This document shows positions 56,350 to 64,000 of a DNA stretch of 64,000 nt, one piece after another. The stretch covers positions 23,372 through 87,371 of the forward strand of contig JAOUIA010000005.1 in NCBI GenBank assembly GCA_029884335.1, given 5' to 3'. The notes beneath the pieces were generated by a model. The model did no database searches, had not been told where the DNA came from, and worked only from the letters and a program-made list of their open reading frames with translations. The DNA comes from Betaproteobacteria bacterium. GTDB taxonomy: Bacteria; Pseudomonadota; Gammaproteobacteria; Burkholderiales; Casimicrobiaceae. The translations under genes and the position numbers were made by a program. Within the stretch, counting starts at the first letter, position 1, and each line of letters opens with the position of its first letter.

Positions 56350-59300
56350 GTGGCGATCAACGTCTCCTCCTGGTCGATCCGCAACCCGACCCCGGCGATC
56401 CTGCTGTTCGTGCTGCTCACGCTGCTCGGCGTGATGGGCTTTCGCGGCATGAAGATCCAGCAGTTCCCGGACATCGACCTGCCGACGATCACCGTCACGG
56501 CGGCGCTGCCGGGGGCGAGCCCGGGGCAGATGGAGACCGAGGTCGCGCGCAAGATCGAGGACTCGGTCGCCACGCTGCAGGGCGTCAAGCACATCTACAC
56601 GCTGGTGCAGACGGGGTCGGTGACGATCACGGTCGAGTTCCGCCTCGAAGTCGCGCCGCAGGAGGCGGTGGACGGCGTGCGCGACGCGGTCTCGCGCGTG
56701 CGCTCCGCCCTGCCCGGCGACCTGCGCGACCCGGTCGTCAGCAAGGTGAACATCGCCGGGTCGCCGATCCTCACCTACACCGTCGCGTCGAGCCGCATGG
56801 ACGACGAGGCGCTGTCTTGGTTCGTCGACAACACCGTCGCCAAGCGGCTGCTCAGCGTGCGCGGCGTGGGCGCCGTGGCGCGCGTGGGCGGGGTCGATCG
56901 CGAAGTCCGCGTCGAGCTCGATCCGACGCGGATGCTCGCGCTCAACGCCACCGCCGCCGACGTCTCGCGCCAGCTGCGCCAGACGCAGCAGGAGGCCTCG
57001 GGCGGGCGCGCCGACGTCGGCGGCGTCGAGCAGTCGGTGCGCACGATCGGCACGGTGCGCTCCGCCGAGGAGCTCGCGCGCATGGACGTGGTGCTCGCCG
57101 ACGGCCGGCGCGTGCGCCTCGACCAGATCGCCACCGTCGCCGACACCGTCGCGGAACGGCGCTCCGCCGCGCTGCTCGACGGCCGGCCCGTGGTCGGCTT
57201 CGAGATCGTCCGCAGCCGCAGCGCGAGCGAGATCGAGGTCGCGAATGGCGTGCGCGCCGAGCTCGAGCGCCTCAAGGCCGAGCACCCGGACATCGCCATC
57301 GTCGAGTCGTTCAACTTCGTCGACCCGGTGAAGGACAACTACGAAGGCTCGATGACCCTGCTGATCGAGGGCGCGATCCTCGCGGTGTTCGTCGTCTGGC
57401 TGTTCCTGCGCGACTGGCGCGCCACGCTGGTCTCGGCGACCGCGCTGCCGCTGTCGATCCTGCCCGCGTTCGCGGCGATGTACCTGGCCGGCTTCTCGCT
57501 CAACGTCGTCACGCTGCTGTCGCTGTCGCTCGTCGTCGGCATCCTCGTCGACGACGCGATCGTCGAGATCGAGAACATCATGCGCCACCTGCGCATGGGC
57601 AAGACGCCCTACCAGGCGGCGATGGAGGCCGCCGACGAGATCGGGCTCGCCGTCATCGCGACGTCGTTCACGCTGATCGCCGTCTTCCTGCCGACCGCAT
57701 TCATGAGCGGCGTGGCGGGCAAGTTCTTCGTGCAGTTCGGCTGGACCGCCGCGGTCGCGGTGTTCTTCTCGCTGGTCGTCGCGCGCATGCTCACGCCGAT
57801 GATGGCGGCCTACCTGCTCCACCGGCCGAAGGACGGTCGCGGCGAGCCGGGCTGGCTCGCGCCGTACCTCCGGCTGGCCGGCTGGTGCCTGAAGCACCGC
57901 ATCCTGACGATGATCGCCTCGGCGGCCTTCTTCCTCGGCTCGTTCGCGCTCGTCCCGCTGCTGCCGACCGCCTTTATTCCGCCCGACGACCTGTCGCAGA
58001 CGCAGGTCTACCTCACGCTCCCCCCCGGCAGCACGTTCGAGCAGACGTTCGCCGTCGCCGAGCAGGCGCGCGTCATCGTGCAGAGGAACCCGCACGTCAA
58101 GCTCGTGTACACGGCGGTCGGCGGCGGCGCCGCAGGTTCGGACCCGTTCATGCCGCGCGCGGCGGCCGAGGTCACGAAAGCGACGTTGACCATCAACATG
58201 ACCCCGCGCAAGGAGCGCGGCGGCCTGCGCAAGCAGGAGGTCGAACGCCAGCTCCGCGACGCCCTCGCGGAGATCCCCGGCGTGCGCATGAGCGTGGGCC
58301 TCGCCGGCGCGCAGGAGAAGTACATCATCGTGCTGGCGAGCGAGAACGGCGAGGCGCTGGCGGCGCACGCGCGCGAGGTCGAGCGCGACCTGCGCACGAT
58401 CCCGCGCATCGGCAACGTCACCAGTTCCGCAAGCCTGGTCCGGCCCGAGCTGGTGGTCCGCCCGGACTTCGCGCGCGCGGCCGACCTGGGCGTCACGTCG
58501 GCGGCCATTGCCGACACGCTGCGCATCGCCACCTCGGGCGACTACGACCAGAGCCTGCCCAAGCTCAACCTGGCGCAACGGCAGGTCCCGATCGTGGTGA
58601 AGCTGCCGCCTTCGGCGCGCCAGGACCTGGCGCTGCTCGAGCGGCTCACCGTCCCCGGCAGGAACGGTCCGGTGATGCTCGCCAACGTCGCCTCGCTGGT
58701 GATCGACAGCGGTCCCGCGCAGATCAACCGCTACGACCGGCAGCGCAACGTCAACTTTGACGTGGAGCTCAACCAGCAGCCCCTCGGCGAGGTGGCCCGG
58801 CAGGCGAACGAGCTGCCGAGCCTGCGCAACCTGCCGCCGGGCGTCACGCAGACGACGGTCGGCGACGCCGAGGCCATGAACGAGCTCTTCGACAGCTTCG
58901 CGCTGGCCATGGCGACCGGCGTGCTGTGCATCTACATCGTGCTCGTGCTGCTGTTCCGCGACTTCGTGCAGCCCGTCACGGTGCTCGTCGCGCTGGTGCT
59001 GTCGGTGCCGGGCGCGTTCCTCGCCCTTTACCTCACGCGCTCGGCGCTCTCGATGCCCTCGATGATCGGGCTCATCATGCTGATGGGCATCGCCACCAAG
59101 AACGCGATCCTGCTGATCGACTACGTCGTCCTCGCGCGGCGCGACCACGGCCTCGGGCGCTGGGACGCGCTGCTCGACGCGTGCCGCAAGCGCGCACGCC
59201 CGATCGTGATGACCACGGTGGCGATGGGCGCGGGCATGCTGCCGATCGCCGTGGGCTGGGGCACCGATCCCAGCTTCCGCGCGCCGATGGCGATCGTCGT

Positions 59301-59439
59301 GATCGGCGGCCTCATCACGTCGACGTTCCTCAGCCTGCTCGTGGTGCCGGTGGTCTACACCTACGTCGACGACGCCATCGAGGCGGCGCGCAGGCTGCTG
59401 CGCCGCCCCCCCGCCGGCGTGCCCGATCGGGCCGACTGA
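56350..59439 (+). CDS. RND multidrug efflux permease, HAE1 type
   Basis: A 1029-residue proton-driven pump with 12 TM helices and two large periplasmic loops. NPTPAILLFVLLTLLGVMGFRGMKIQQFPDIDLPTITV is the N-terminal signature; LSLVVGILVDDAIVEIENIMRH contains the proton-relay Asp pair, and GLIMLMGIATKNAILLIDYVV and RPIVMTTVAMGAGMLPIA the C-terminal ones. The start is GTG at 56350. Type is similar to MdtB/MdtC-like or AcrB-like pumps; the substrates are unknown. It forms an operon with the adaptor gene and ends 14 bp from the convergent MobA-like gene. Confidence 0.95.
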   Translation: MAINVSSWSIRNPTPAILLFVLLTLLGVMGFRGMKIQQFPDIDLPTITVTAALPGASPGQMETEVARKIEDSVATLQGVKHIYTLVQTGSVTITVEFRLEVAPQEAVDGVRDAVSRVRSALPGDLRDPVVSKVNIAGSPILTYTVASSRMDDEALSWFVDNTVAKRLLSVRGVGAVARVGGVDREVRVELDPTRMLALNATAADVSRQLRQTQQEASGGRADVGGVEQSVRTIGTVRSAEELARMDVVLADGRRVRLDQIATVADTVAERRSAALLDGRPVVGFEIVRSRSASEIEVANGVRAELERLKAEHPDIAIVESFNFVDPVKDNYEGSMTLLIEGAILAVFVVWLFLRDWRATLVSATALPLSILPAFAAMYLAGFSLNVVTLLSLSLVVGILVDDAIVEIENIMRHLRMGKTPYQAAMEAADEIGLAVIATSFTLIAVFLPTAFMSGVAGKFFVQFGWTAAVAVFFSLVVARMLTPMMAAYLLHRPKDGRGEPGWLAPYLRLAGWCLKHRILTMIASAAFFLGSFALVPLLPTAFIPPDDLSQTQVYLTLPPGSTFEQTFAVAEQARVIVQRNPHVKLVYTAVGGGAAGSDPFMPRAAAEVTKATLTINMTPRKERGGLRKQEVERQLRDALAEIPGVRMSVGLAGAQEKYIIVLASENGEALAAHAREVERDLRTIPRIGNVTSSASLVRPELVVRPDFARAADLGVTSAAIADTLRIATSGDYDQSLPKLNLAQRQVPIVVKLPPSARQDLALLERLTVPGRNGPVMLANVASLVIDSGPAQINRYDRQRNVNFDVELNQQPLGEVARQANELPSLRNLPPGVTQTTVGDAEAMNELFDSFALAMATGVLCIYIVLVLLFRDFVQPVTVLVALVLSVPGAFLALYLTRSALSMPSMIGLIMLMGIATKNAILLIDYVVLARRDHGLGRWDALLDACRKRARPIVMTTVAMGAGMLPIAVGWGTDPSFRAPMAIVVIGGLITSTFLSLLVVPVVYTYVDDAIEAARRLLRRPPAGVPDRAD

Positions 59440-59453
59440 ACGACGGCGACCGG

Positions 59454-60017
59454 TCAGAGGTCTCCCGGCCGGTCGACGTCGCGGAGCACGCCCGCGTCGC
59501 CGACGTCGATCCGCGTCACCGCGTCGCCGTGCGCCTGGAGCACGCGCCGCGCGCCCTCGTCGCCGCCAAGCGCGAGGAGCTCGCCGCGCAGCGCGGCTGC
59601 GAACCCGACCGGGTGGCCGCGCCGGTTATTGTAATAAGGTGCGACAATCTGCGCCCCGTCGCGCAGGCCGCCCGCGACTCGCGCGTGCGTCGCGGGCGCG
59701 ATCCAGGGCATGTCGGCGAGCGCGACGAGCCAGCCATCCGCATCGGCGGCCGCCGCAACGCCGGCGGCGAGGCTCGCGCCCATGCCCTCGTGCGCGCGCT
59801 CGGCGCGAATCACCCGCGCGCCTTCGCCTTCGAGCAACGCTGCGAGCGCCTCGTCGTCCGGGCGCACGACGGCGATCACGTCGGGCAGCGCGCCGCGCAA
59901 GCTGCGCAGCGCGGCCACGCCGACCGGCGCTCCCGAGTCCGGCAGCGGCGCCAGCAGCTTGCCGCCCCCAAAGCGCTCGCCGCGGCCGGCGGCGAGGAGG
60001 ATGGCGACGATTCGCAT
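59454..60017 (-). CDS. MobA-like nucleotidyltransferase (molybdenum cofactor cytidylyltransferase type)
   Basis: A 187-residue protein with the nucleotide-binding motif ILLAAGRGERFGGGKLLAPL and the metal site LVALADMPWI, then YYNNRRGHPVGFAAALRGELLALGGDEGARRVL, typical of MocA/MobA-like enzymes that transfer CMP or GMP to molybdopterin. Without xdh or formate dehydrogenase genes nearby the exact role is uncertain. No ribosome site is obvious before the ATG at 60015-60017. Confidence 0.85.
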   Translation of the reverse strand: MRIVAILLAAGRGERFGGGKLLAPLPDSGAPVGVAALRSLRGALPDVIAVVRPDDEALAALLEGEGARVIRAERAHEGMGASLAAGVAAAADADGWLVALADMPWIAPATHARVAGGLRDGAQIVAPYYNNRRGHPVGFAAALRGELLALGGDEGARRVLQAHGDAVTRIDVGDAGVLRDVDRPGDL

Positions 60018-60148
60018 GGGTGGTCGAAAGACACTGGATCCCGCCCCCGCCCGCTGCCCTCGGGGCAGGCTTCGCGGGGATGACGGACATCTCCCCGCCC
60101 GCGCGGGGACGACGAGTCGACGTCGGCGTTCGCGGGAACGACGGCGGC

Positions 60149-61291
60149 CTACTCGGGCAGCAGGCGGAACTTGCCGTCCTTCACCGTCACCAGCACGCGC
60201 GCGCGCTCGTCCATGCCGTTGTGGTTGTCCGCACTCATGTTGAACACGCCCTGGCAGCCGATGACCTCGCGCTCCTTCTCGATCGCGTCGCGCAACGCGG
60301 TGCGGAACGCCTCGGTGCCCGGCTTCGCCGACTTGAGCGCGACGGGAATCGCGCGCTCGAGGATCAGCCACGCGTCCCAGGTGTTGGCGCCGAACGTCGC
60401 GGGCTTCGCGCCGAACTTCGCCTCGTACGCGGCCATGTAGCGCCTGGCCACCTGCTTGACGGGGTTCGCGTCGGCGATCTCGTCGACCACCAGCATCGGC
60501 CCCGCGGCGAGCACCGTGCCCTCGACCTTCGCGCCGCCGAGGCGGATGAAGTCGTCGGTGGCGACCCCGTGCGTCTGGTAGATCGGGCCCTTGTAGCCCT
60601 GGTCCCGCAGCGTGATCTGCGGCAGCACGCCGGGGCCGCCCACGCCCGCCACGAGCACCGCGTCGGGCTTCGCCGCGATCAGCTTGAGCGCCTGCCCGGT
60701 CACGCTCTGGTCGGTGCGGTTGTAGCGCTCGACCGCGGTCATCTTCAGTCCCGCCTTCTCCGCGAGCGCGCCGAACACCTTGAGCCAGTTCTCGCCGTAC
60801 GGGTCGTTGAAGCCGACGAAGCCGACGTTCTTCACGCCGTTGCGCGTCATGTGCTTGATCAGCGCCGCGGCGATCAGGTCGTCGTTCTGCGTGGTCTTGT
60901 AGACCCAGCGCTTCTTCGCGTCGAGGGGCTCGACGACCGAGGACGTGCCGACCGTCGCCATCAGCGGGACCTTGCCCTCGGCGATGAGGTCGAGGATCGC
61001 CAGCGCGATCGGCGTCGTCGACGGGCCGATCATCGCGTCGACGTTGTGCTCGCCGATCAGCCTCTTCGCGTTCTGCACGCCGCGCGTGGTGTCGCCGCCG
61101 TCGTCGAGCTGGAAGTACTCGATGGCGACGCCGCCGACGCTGCGCGGCAGCAGGTCGCCGGTGTTCTTCTGCGGGATGCCGATCGCGGTCGTGGGGCCGG
61201 TGGCGGAGACCATCAGGCCGATGCGGACCTGGGCGGCGGCGGGAAGCGCCGCCGCGGCGAGCGCGGCGGCGAGGGCGATGACGCGGAGCAT
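60149..61291 (-). CDS. Branched-chain amino acid ABC transporter-type substrate-binding protein
   Basis: A 380-residue periplasmic protein with a signal peptide (MLRVIALAAALAAAALPAAAQ) and the type I binding fold: VRIGLMVSATGPTTAIGIPQKN, DDGGDTTRGVQNAKRLI, VDAMIGPSTTP and VGFVGFNDPYGENWLKVF. It is LivJ/HAAT-like; such proteins also bind aromatic acids or amides. The ATG at 61289-61291 has GAGGA. No permease or ATPase gene is adjacent. The tandem repeat array lies directly upstream of its start. Confidence 0.93.
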   Translation of the reverse strand: MLRVIALAAALAAAALPAAAQVRIGLMVSATGPTTAIGIPQKNTGDLLPRSVGGVAIEYFQLDDGGDTTRGVQNAKRLIGEHNVDAMIGPSTTPIALAILDLIAEGKVPLMATVGTSSVVEPLDAKKRWVYKTTQNDDLIAAALIKHMTRNGVKNVGFVGFNDPYGENWLKVFGALAEKAGLKMTAVERYNRTDQSVTGQALKLIAAKPDAVLVAGVGGPGVLPQITLRDQGYKGPIYQTHGVATDDFIRLGGAKVEGTVLAAGPMLVVDEIADANPVKQVARRYMAAYEAKFGAKPATFGANTWDAWLILERAIPVALKSAKPGTEAFRTALRDAIEKEREVIGCQGVFNMSADNHNGMDERARVLVTVKDGKFRLLPE

Positions 61292-61340
61292 GGGGAGCCG
61301 TCCTCGTGGGAAGAAACGGGCAATGCTAGCGCAATCCTTC

Positions 61341-61657
61341 CCCTCACCCCCGACCCCTCTCCCGCCTGCCGGCGGGAGAGGGGAGCGAAATGGATGGGTC
61401 GCGGGACGCTCTCCCGCCTGCCGGCGGGAGAGGGGAGCGAAACGGATGGGTCGCGGGACGCTCTCCCGCCTGCCGGCGGGAGAGGGGAGCGAAACGGATG
61501 GGTCGCGGGACGCTCTCCCGCCTGCCGGCGGGAGAGGGGAGCCAAGTGGATGGGTCGCGGGCACGCGTCTCCCCTCGCCCCGCGTGAGCGCGAGGCCGGC
61601 GGGAGCGCTCGACTCCCCTCGCCCCGCGCGAGCGGGGAGAGGGGCCGGGGGTGAGGG
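61341..61657. repeat. Four tandem copies of a 52-bp palindromic unit inside a 23-bp outer inverted repeat
   Basis: CTCTCCCGCCTGCCGGCGGGAGAGGGGAGCGAAACGGATGGGTCGCGGGACG starts at 61357, 61409, 61461 and 61513 with nearly no changes; each contains the palindrome CTCTCCCGCC-TGCC-GGCGGGAGAG. The block is enclosed by CCCTCACCCCCGACCCCTCTCCC (61341-61363) and its inverse with one mismatch (61635-61657). Similar Pro-coded runs (ATHPFRSPLPPAGGR...) appear in shadow ORFs only. The unit belongs to a motif seen between genes in many proteobacteria. It separates two genes of the same direction. Confidence 0.9.
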
Positions 61658-61660
61658 ATG

Positions 61661-62836
61661 TCACGCGGCCATCCCCGCCGCGTGCCCCGATGCCCACGCC
61701 CACTGGAAGTTGTAGCCGCCGAGCCACCCCGTCACGTCGACCGCCTCGCCTGCAAAGTGAAGCCCCGGCACGGCGAGGGCCTGCATCGTCTGCGACGACA
61801 ACCCGGTCGTGTCGACGCCGCCGAGCGTCACCTCGGCCTTGTTCCACCCGAGCGTGCCCGACGGCAGCACGCGCCACGCCTTCAGCTCGCCCGCGATCGC
61901 GTCGCGCTGCGCGGCCGACAGCTCGGCCAGCGGTCGCGCGACGCCGTGCGCCGCGCAGAACGCCTGCGCGAAACGCTTCGGCAGGCGCGCCGCGAGCAGG
62001 TTGTCGAACCGCGCGTTGCTGCGTTCCCGCGCCAGCCAGTCGCGCGCGTCCACGCCTGGCAGCAGGTCGATCGACAACGGCGCGCGGCCATCCCAGTACG
62101 ACGAGATCTGCAGGATCGCGGGACCCGACAGGCCGCGGTGCGTGAACAGCAGGTTCTCGCGGAAACGGCCGCTGCCGCACGACACCTCGGCTTCGAGCGA
62201 GACGCCGGAGAGGTCGCCGAAGCGCGCGAGCAGCTCCGGGGGGAAGGCGAGCGGCACGAGCGCCGGGCGCGGCGCGATCACGGAAAGCCCGAACTGCTTC
62301 GCCAGCTCGTAGCCGAACGGCGTCGCGCCGATCTTCGGCGCCGACAGTCCGCCCGTGGCGACCACGAGCGACGCGGCCGTCACGGTGCCCTGCGACGTGG
62401 CGACCTCGAAGCCCGCGCCGGCGCGCGTCACGCCGCCGACCGCGCAGGGCTGGCGCCACTGCACGCGGCCGTGCTCGCACTCGGCGCGCAACACGCCGAT
62501 GATCCGTTGCGAGCCCTCGTCGCAGAACAGCTGACCGAGCTTCTTCTCGTGCCAGCGCACGCGGTGCCGCGCGAGCAGGCCGAGGAAGTCGCGCGGCGTG
62601 TAGCGCGCGAGCGCCGGGCGGCAGAAGTCCGGGTTCGCCGAGAGGTAGTTCGCGGGGCCGGCGTGGACGTTCGTGAAGTTGCAGCGGCCGCCGCCGGAGA
62701 TGCGGATCTTCTCGCCGACGACGCGGTAGTGCTCGATCACGAGCACGCTGCGTCCGCGCCGGCCCGCGGTCGCGGCCGCCATCATGCCGGCGGCACCGCC
62801 GCCGATCACGACGACGTCGAAGCGCGGCGCCGTCAC
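61661..62836 (-). CDS. YhiN/HI0933-family FAD-dependent oxidoreductase
   Basis: A 391-residue flavoprotein with the N-terminal [49 protein letters not shown], the middle VVATGGLSAPKIGATPFGYELAKQFG and the C-terminal LHFAGEAVDVTGWLGGYNFQWAWASGHAAG, all highly typical of the family. Some members are annotated as aminoacetone oxidases; the physiological role is unclear. The start is GTG at 62834-62836. It follows dnaJ by four bases and is probably co-transcribed with it. Confidence 0.93.
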   Translation of the reverse strand: MTAPRFDVVVIGGGAAGMMAAATAGRRGRSVLVIEHYRVVGEKIRISGGGRCNFTNVHAGPANYLSANPDFCRPALARYTPRDFLGLLARHRVRWHEKKLGQLFCDEGSQRIIGVLRAECEHGRVQWRQPCAVGGVTRAGAGFEVATSQGTVTAASLVVATGGLSAPKIGATPFGYELAKQFGLSVIAPRPALVPLAFPPELLARFGDLSGVSLEAEVSCGSGRFRENLLFTHRGLSGPAILQISSYWDGRAPLSIDLLPGVDARDWLARERSNARFDNLLAARLPKRFAQAFCAAHGVARPLAELSAAQRDAIAGELKAWRVLPSGTLGWNKAEVTLGGVDTTGLSSQTMQALAVPGLHFAGEAVDVTGWLGGYNFQWAWASGHAAGMAA

Positions 62837-62840
62837 GGCG

Positions 62841-63980
62841 TCACGGCGAGAAGAAGTCTTTCACCTTGTCGAAGAACCCCTTCGAGCGCGGCGTGTGTGC
62901 CTCGGGGTCCTTGAGGTTGATCGCCTCGAACTCGCGCAGCAGCTCCTTCTGCCGCGCGGTGAGCTTGACCGGCGTCTCCACCGCGACATGGCAGTAGAGG
63001 TCGCCGGTGACCGAACCGCGCACCGGCCGGATGCCCTTGTTGCGCAGCCGGAACACCTGTCCGGTCTGCGTCTCGGCGGGAATCCTGATCTTCGCCTGGC
63101 CGTCGAGCGTGGGAATCTCGATCTCGCCGCCGAGCGCGGCGGTCGCGAAGCCGATGGGCATCTCGCAGTGGAGGTCGGCGCCCTCCCGTTGGAACACCGC
63201 GTGCGGCTTCATCTGCACGACCACGTACAGGTCGCCGCTCGGCCCTCCGTTCACGCCAGCCTCGCCCTCGCCGGCGAGGCGGATGCGGTCGTCCTGGTCG
63301 ACGCCGGCCGGGATCTTCACCGACAGCGTCTTGTGCTTGCGCAGGCGGCCCGCGCCGTCGCACTCCTTGCACGGGTCCGCCACGACCCTGCCCTTGCCCT
63401 GGCAGGTCGGACAGGTCTGCTGGATCGAGAAGAAGCCCTGCGAGACGCGCACCTCGCCGCGGCCATGGCAGGTGCCGCAGGTCTTCGGCTGCGTGCCGGG
63501 CTTCGCGCCCGAGCCGTGGCAGGTGCCGCACTGCTCGAGCGTGGGAATGCGGATCTTCGCCTCGGTGCCGAACGCCGCCTCCTCGAGCGCGAGCTCGAGG
63601 TTGTAGCGCAGGTCCGCGCCCCGGAACACGCCGTTGCCGCCTCGCGCGCCGGTCCGGCCCTGGCCGAAGATCTCGCCGAAGATGTCGCCGAACGCGTCGG
63701 CGAAACCGCCAAAGCCCTCGGGACCCGGGCCGCGGCCGCCCATGCCGGCCATGCCGTCGACGCCGGCGTGGCCGAACTGGTCGTAGGCCGCGCGCTTCTT
63801 CGGATCGGTGAGGACTTCGTAGGCTTCCTTCGCCTCCTTGAACTTCTCCTCGGAGCCCTTGTCGTCCGGGTTGCGGTCCGGATGGTGCTTCATCGCGAGC
63901 TTCCGGTAGGCCTTCTTGAGGTCCTCCTCGGATGCGTCGCGGTTGACGCCCAGCACCTGGTAGTAGTCGCGCTTCGCCAA
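62841..63980 (-). CDS. dnaJ: Chaperone protein DnaJ
   Basis: The 379-residue co-chaperone stimulates the DnaK ATPase. It has the J domain (1-70; [11 protein letters not shown] with the HPD tripeptide), a Gly/Phe-rich linker, four CxxCxGxG zinc repeats ([32 protein letters not shown]), and the C-terminal substrate-binding domain. The start is TTG at 63978-63980 with AAGGTGAG upstream; the N-terminus [12 protein letters not shown] is standard. The upstream genes, expected to be dnaK and grpE, lie beyond the window. Confidence 0.98.
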   Translation of the reverse strand: MAKRDYYQVLGVNRDASEEDLKKAYRKLAMKHHPDRNPDDKGSEEKFKEAKEAYEVLTDPKKRAAYDQFGHAGVDGMAGMGGRGPGPEGFGGFADAFGDIFGEIFGQGRTGARGGNGVFRGADLRYNLELALEEAAFGTEAKIRIPTLEQCGTCHGSGAKPGTQPKTCGTCHGRGEVRVSQGFFSIQQTCPTCQGKGRVVADPCKECDGAGRLRKHKTLSVKIPAGVDQDDRIRLAGEGEAGVNGGPSGDLYVVVQMKPHAVFQREGADLHCEMPIGFATAALGGEIEIPTLDGQAKIRIPAETQTGQVFRLRNKGIRPVRGSVTGDLYCHVAVETPVKLTARQKELLREFEAINLKDPEAHTPRSKGFFDKVKDFFSP

Positions 63981-64000
63981 TTAGCTCACCTTCGCAGCTT

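Noticed and set aside
61357-61564. CRISPR array
   Set aside because: The units are tandem with no variable spacers, the whole 52-bp period is repeated, and there are no cas genes.
61390-61587. Proline-rich repeat protein ORFs across the tandem array
   Set aside because: All frames are open only because of the 52-bp repeat; there is no ribosome site and no conserved start.

Overview
The window looks like part of a GC-rich betaproteobacterial chromosome, probably of the order Burkholderiales or a relative. The reasons are the very high GC content, the housekeeping gene content and order (queA-tgt-yajC-secD-secF, aroC, purB, thyA, folA, dnaJ), a GlrK/QseG/GlrR-type two-component locus, and a DUF4212 plus VC_2705-type symporter pair. 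There are no phage genes, no recognisable transposase and no CRISPR array. The taxon below class level is inference.

Layout. 0-9.5 kb: the 3' end of a probable xseA, aroC, a class III-type sirtuin, a DUF2339 membrane protein, a fused MFS/acyltransferase, a Tat-lipoprotein amidohydrolase, thyA and a small VOC protein. 9.5-14.4 kb: a sulfur-type cluster with an ArsR-rhodanese fusion, a DsrE-like protein, a decayed sulfide:quinone-reductase-like flavoprotein and a C_GCAxxG/diheme protein, with a divergent sterol desaturase. 14.5-18.6 kb: the glrK-qseG-glrR operon. Beside it lies a small transcription unit with a perfect sigma-54 promoter, two TGTC-N10-GACA sites upstream, a 52-codon ORF and an intrinsic terminator. 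This is the most interesting system in the window. 18.6-29.6 kb: folA, tRNA-Leu(CAA), a DAO-type flavoprotein, two membrane proteins (acyltransferase 3 and DUF6056-like), queA, tgt, yajC, secD, secF and dedA. 29.6-39.5 kb: purB, a cysteine-rich secreted Ig-repeat protein, the symporter pair, two small proteins and acs. 39.9-46.7 kb: a four-gene DUF1302 / DUF1329 / YCF48 / MMPL-RND envelope cluster. 46.8-52.3 kb: an UPF0114 protein, a class I fumarase, and a periplasmic binding protein overlapping a HAMP-GGDEF-EAL protein. 52.3-54.8 kb: a patch of visibly lower GC with small orphan genes, two of them damaged. 55.1-64 kb: an RND efflux pair, a MobA-like nucleotidyltransferase, a LivJ-type binding protein, a tandem repeat array, a YhiN-type flavoprotein and dnaJ.

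Inverted repeats are the second theme. Three convergent gene junctions (xseA/aroC, thyA/VOC, dedA/purB) are each filled by a long perfect inverted repeat that begins at, or within a few bases of, the stop codons. In two of them the same repeat base supplies the same stop codon. A fourth foldback element supplies the stop codon of the Ig-repeat gene. They look like non-autonomous repeats that also serve as transcription terminators.

Coordinates come from the supplied ORF track, with starts adjusted by hand using Shine-Dalgarno sequences, gene overlaps and family N-termini. Family names rest on recognising motifs in the translated sequence. No database search was run.
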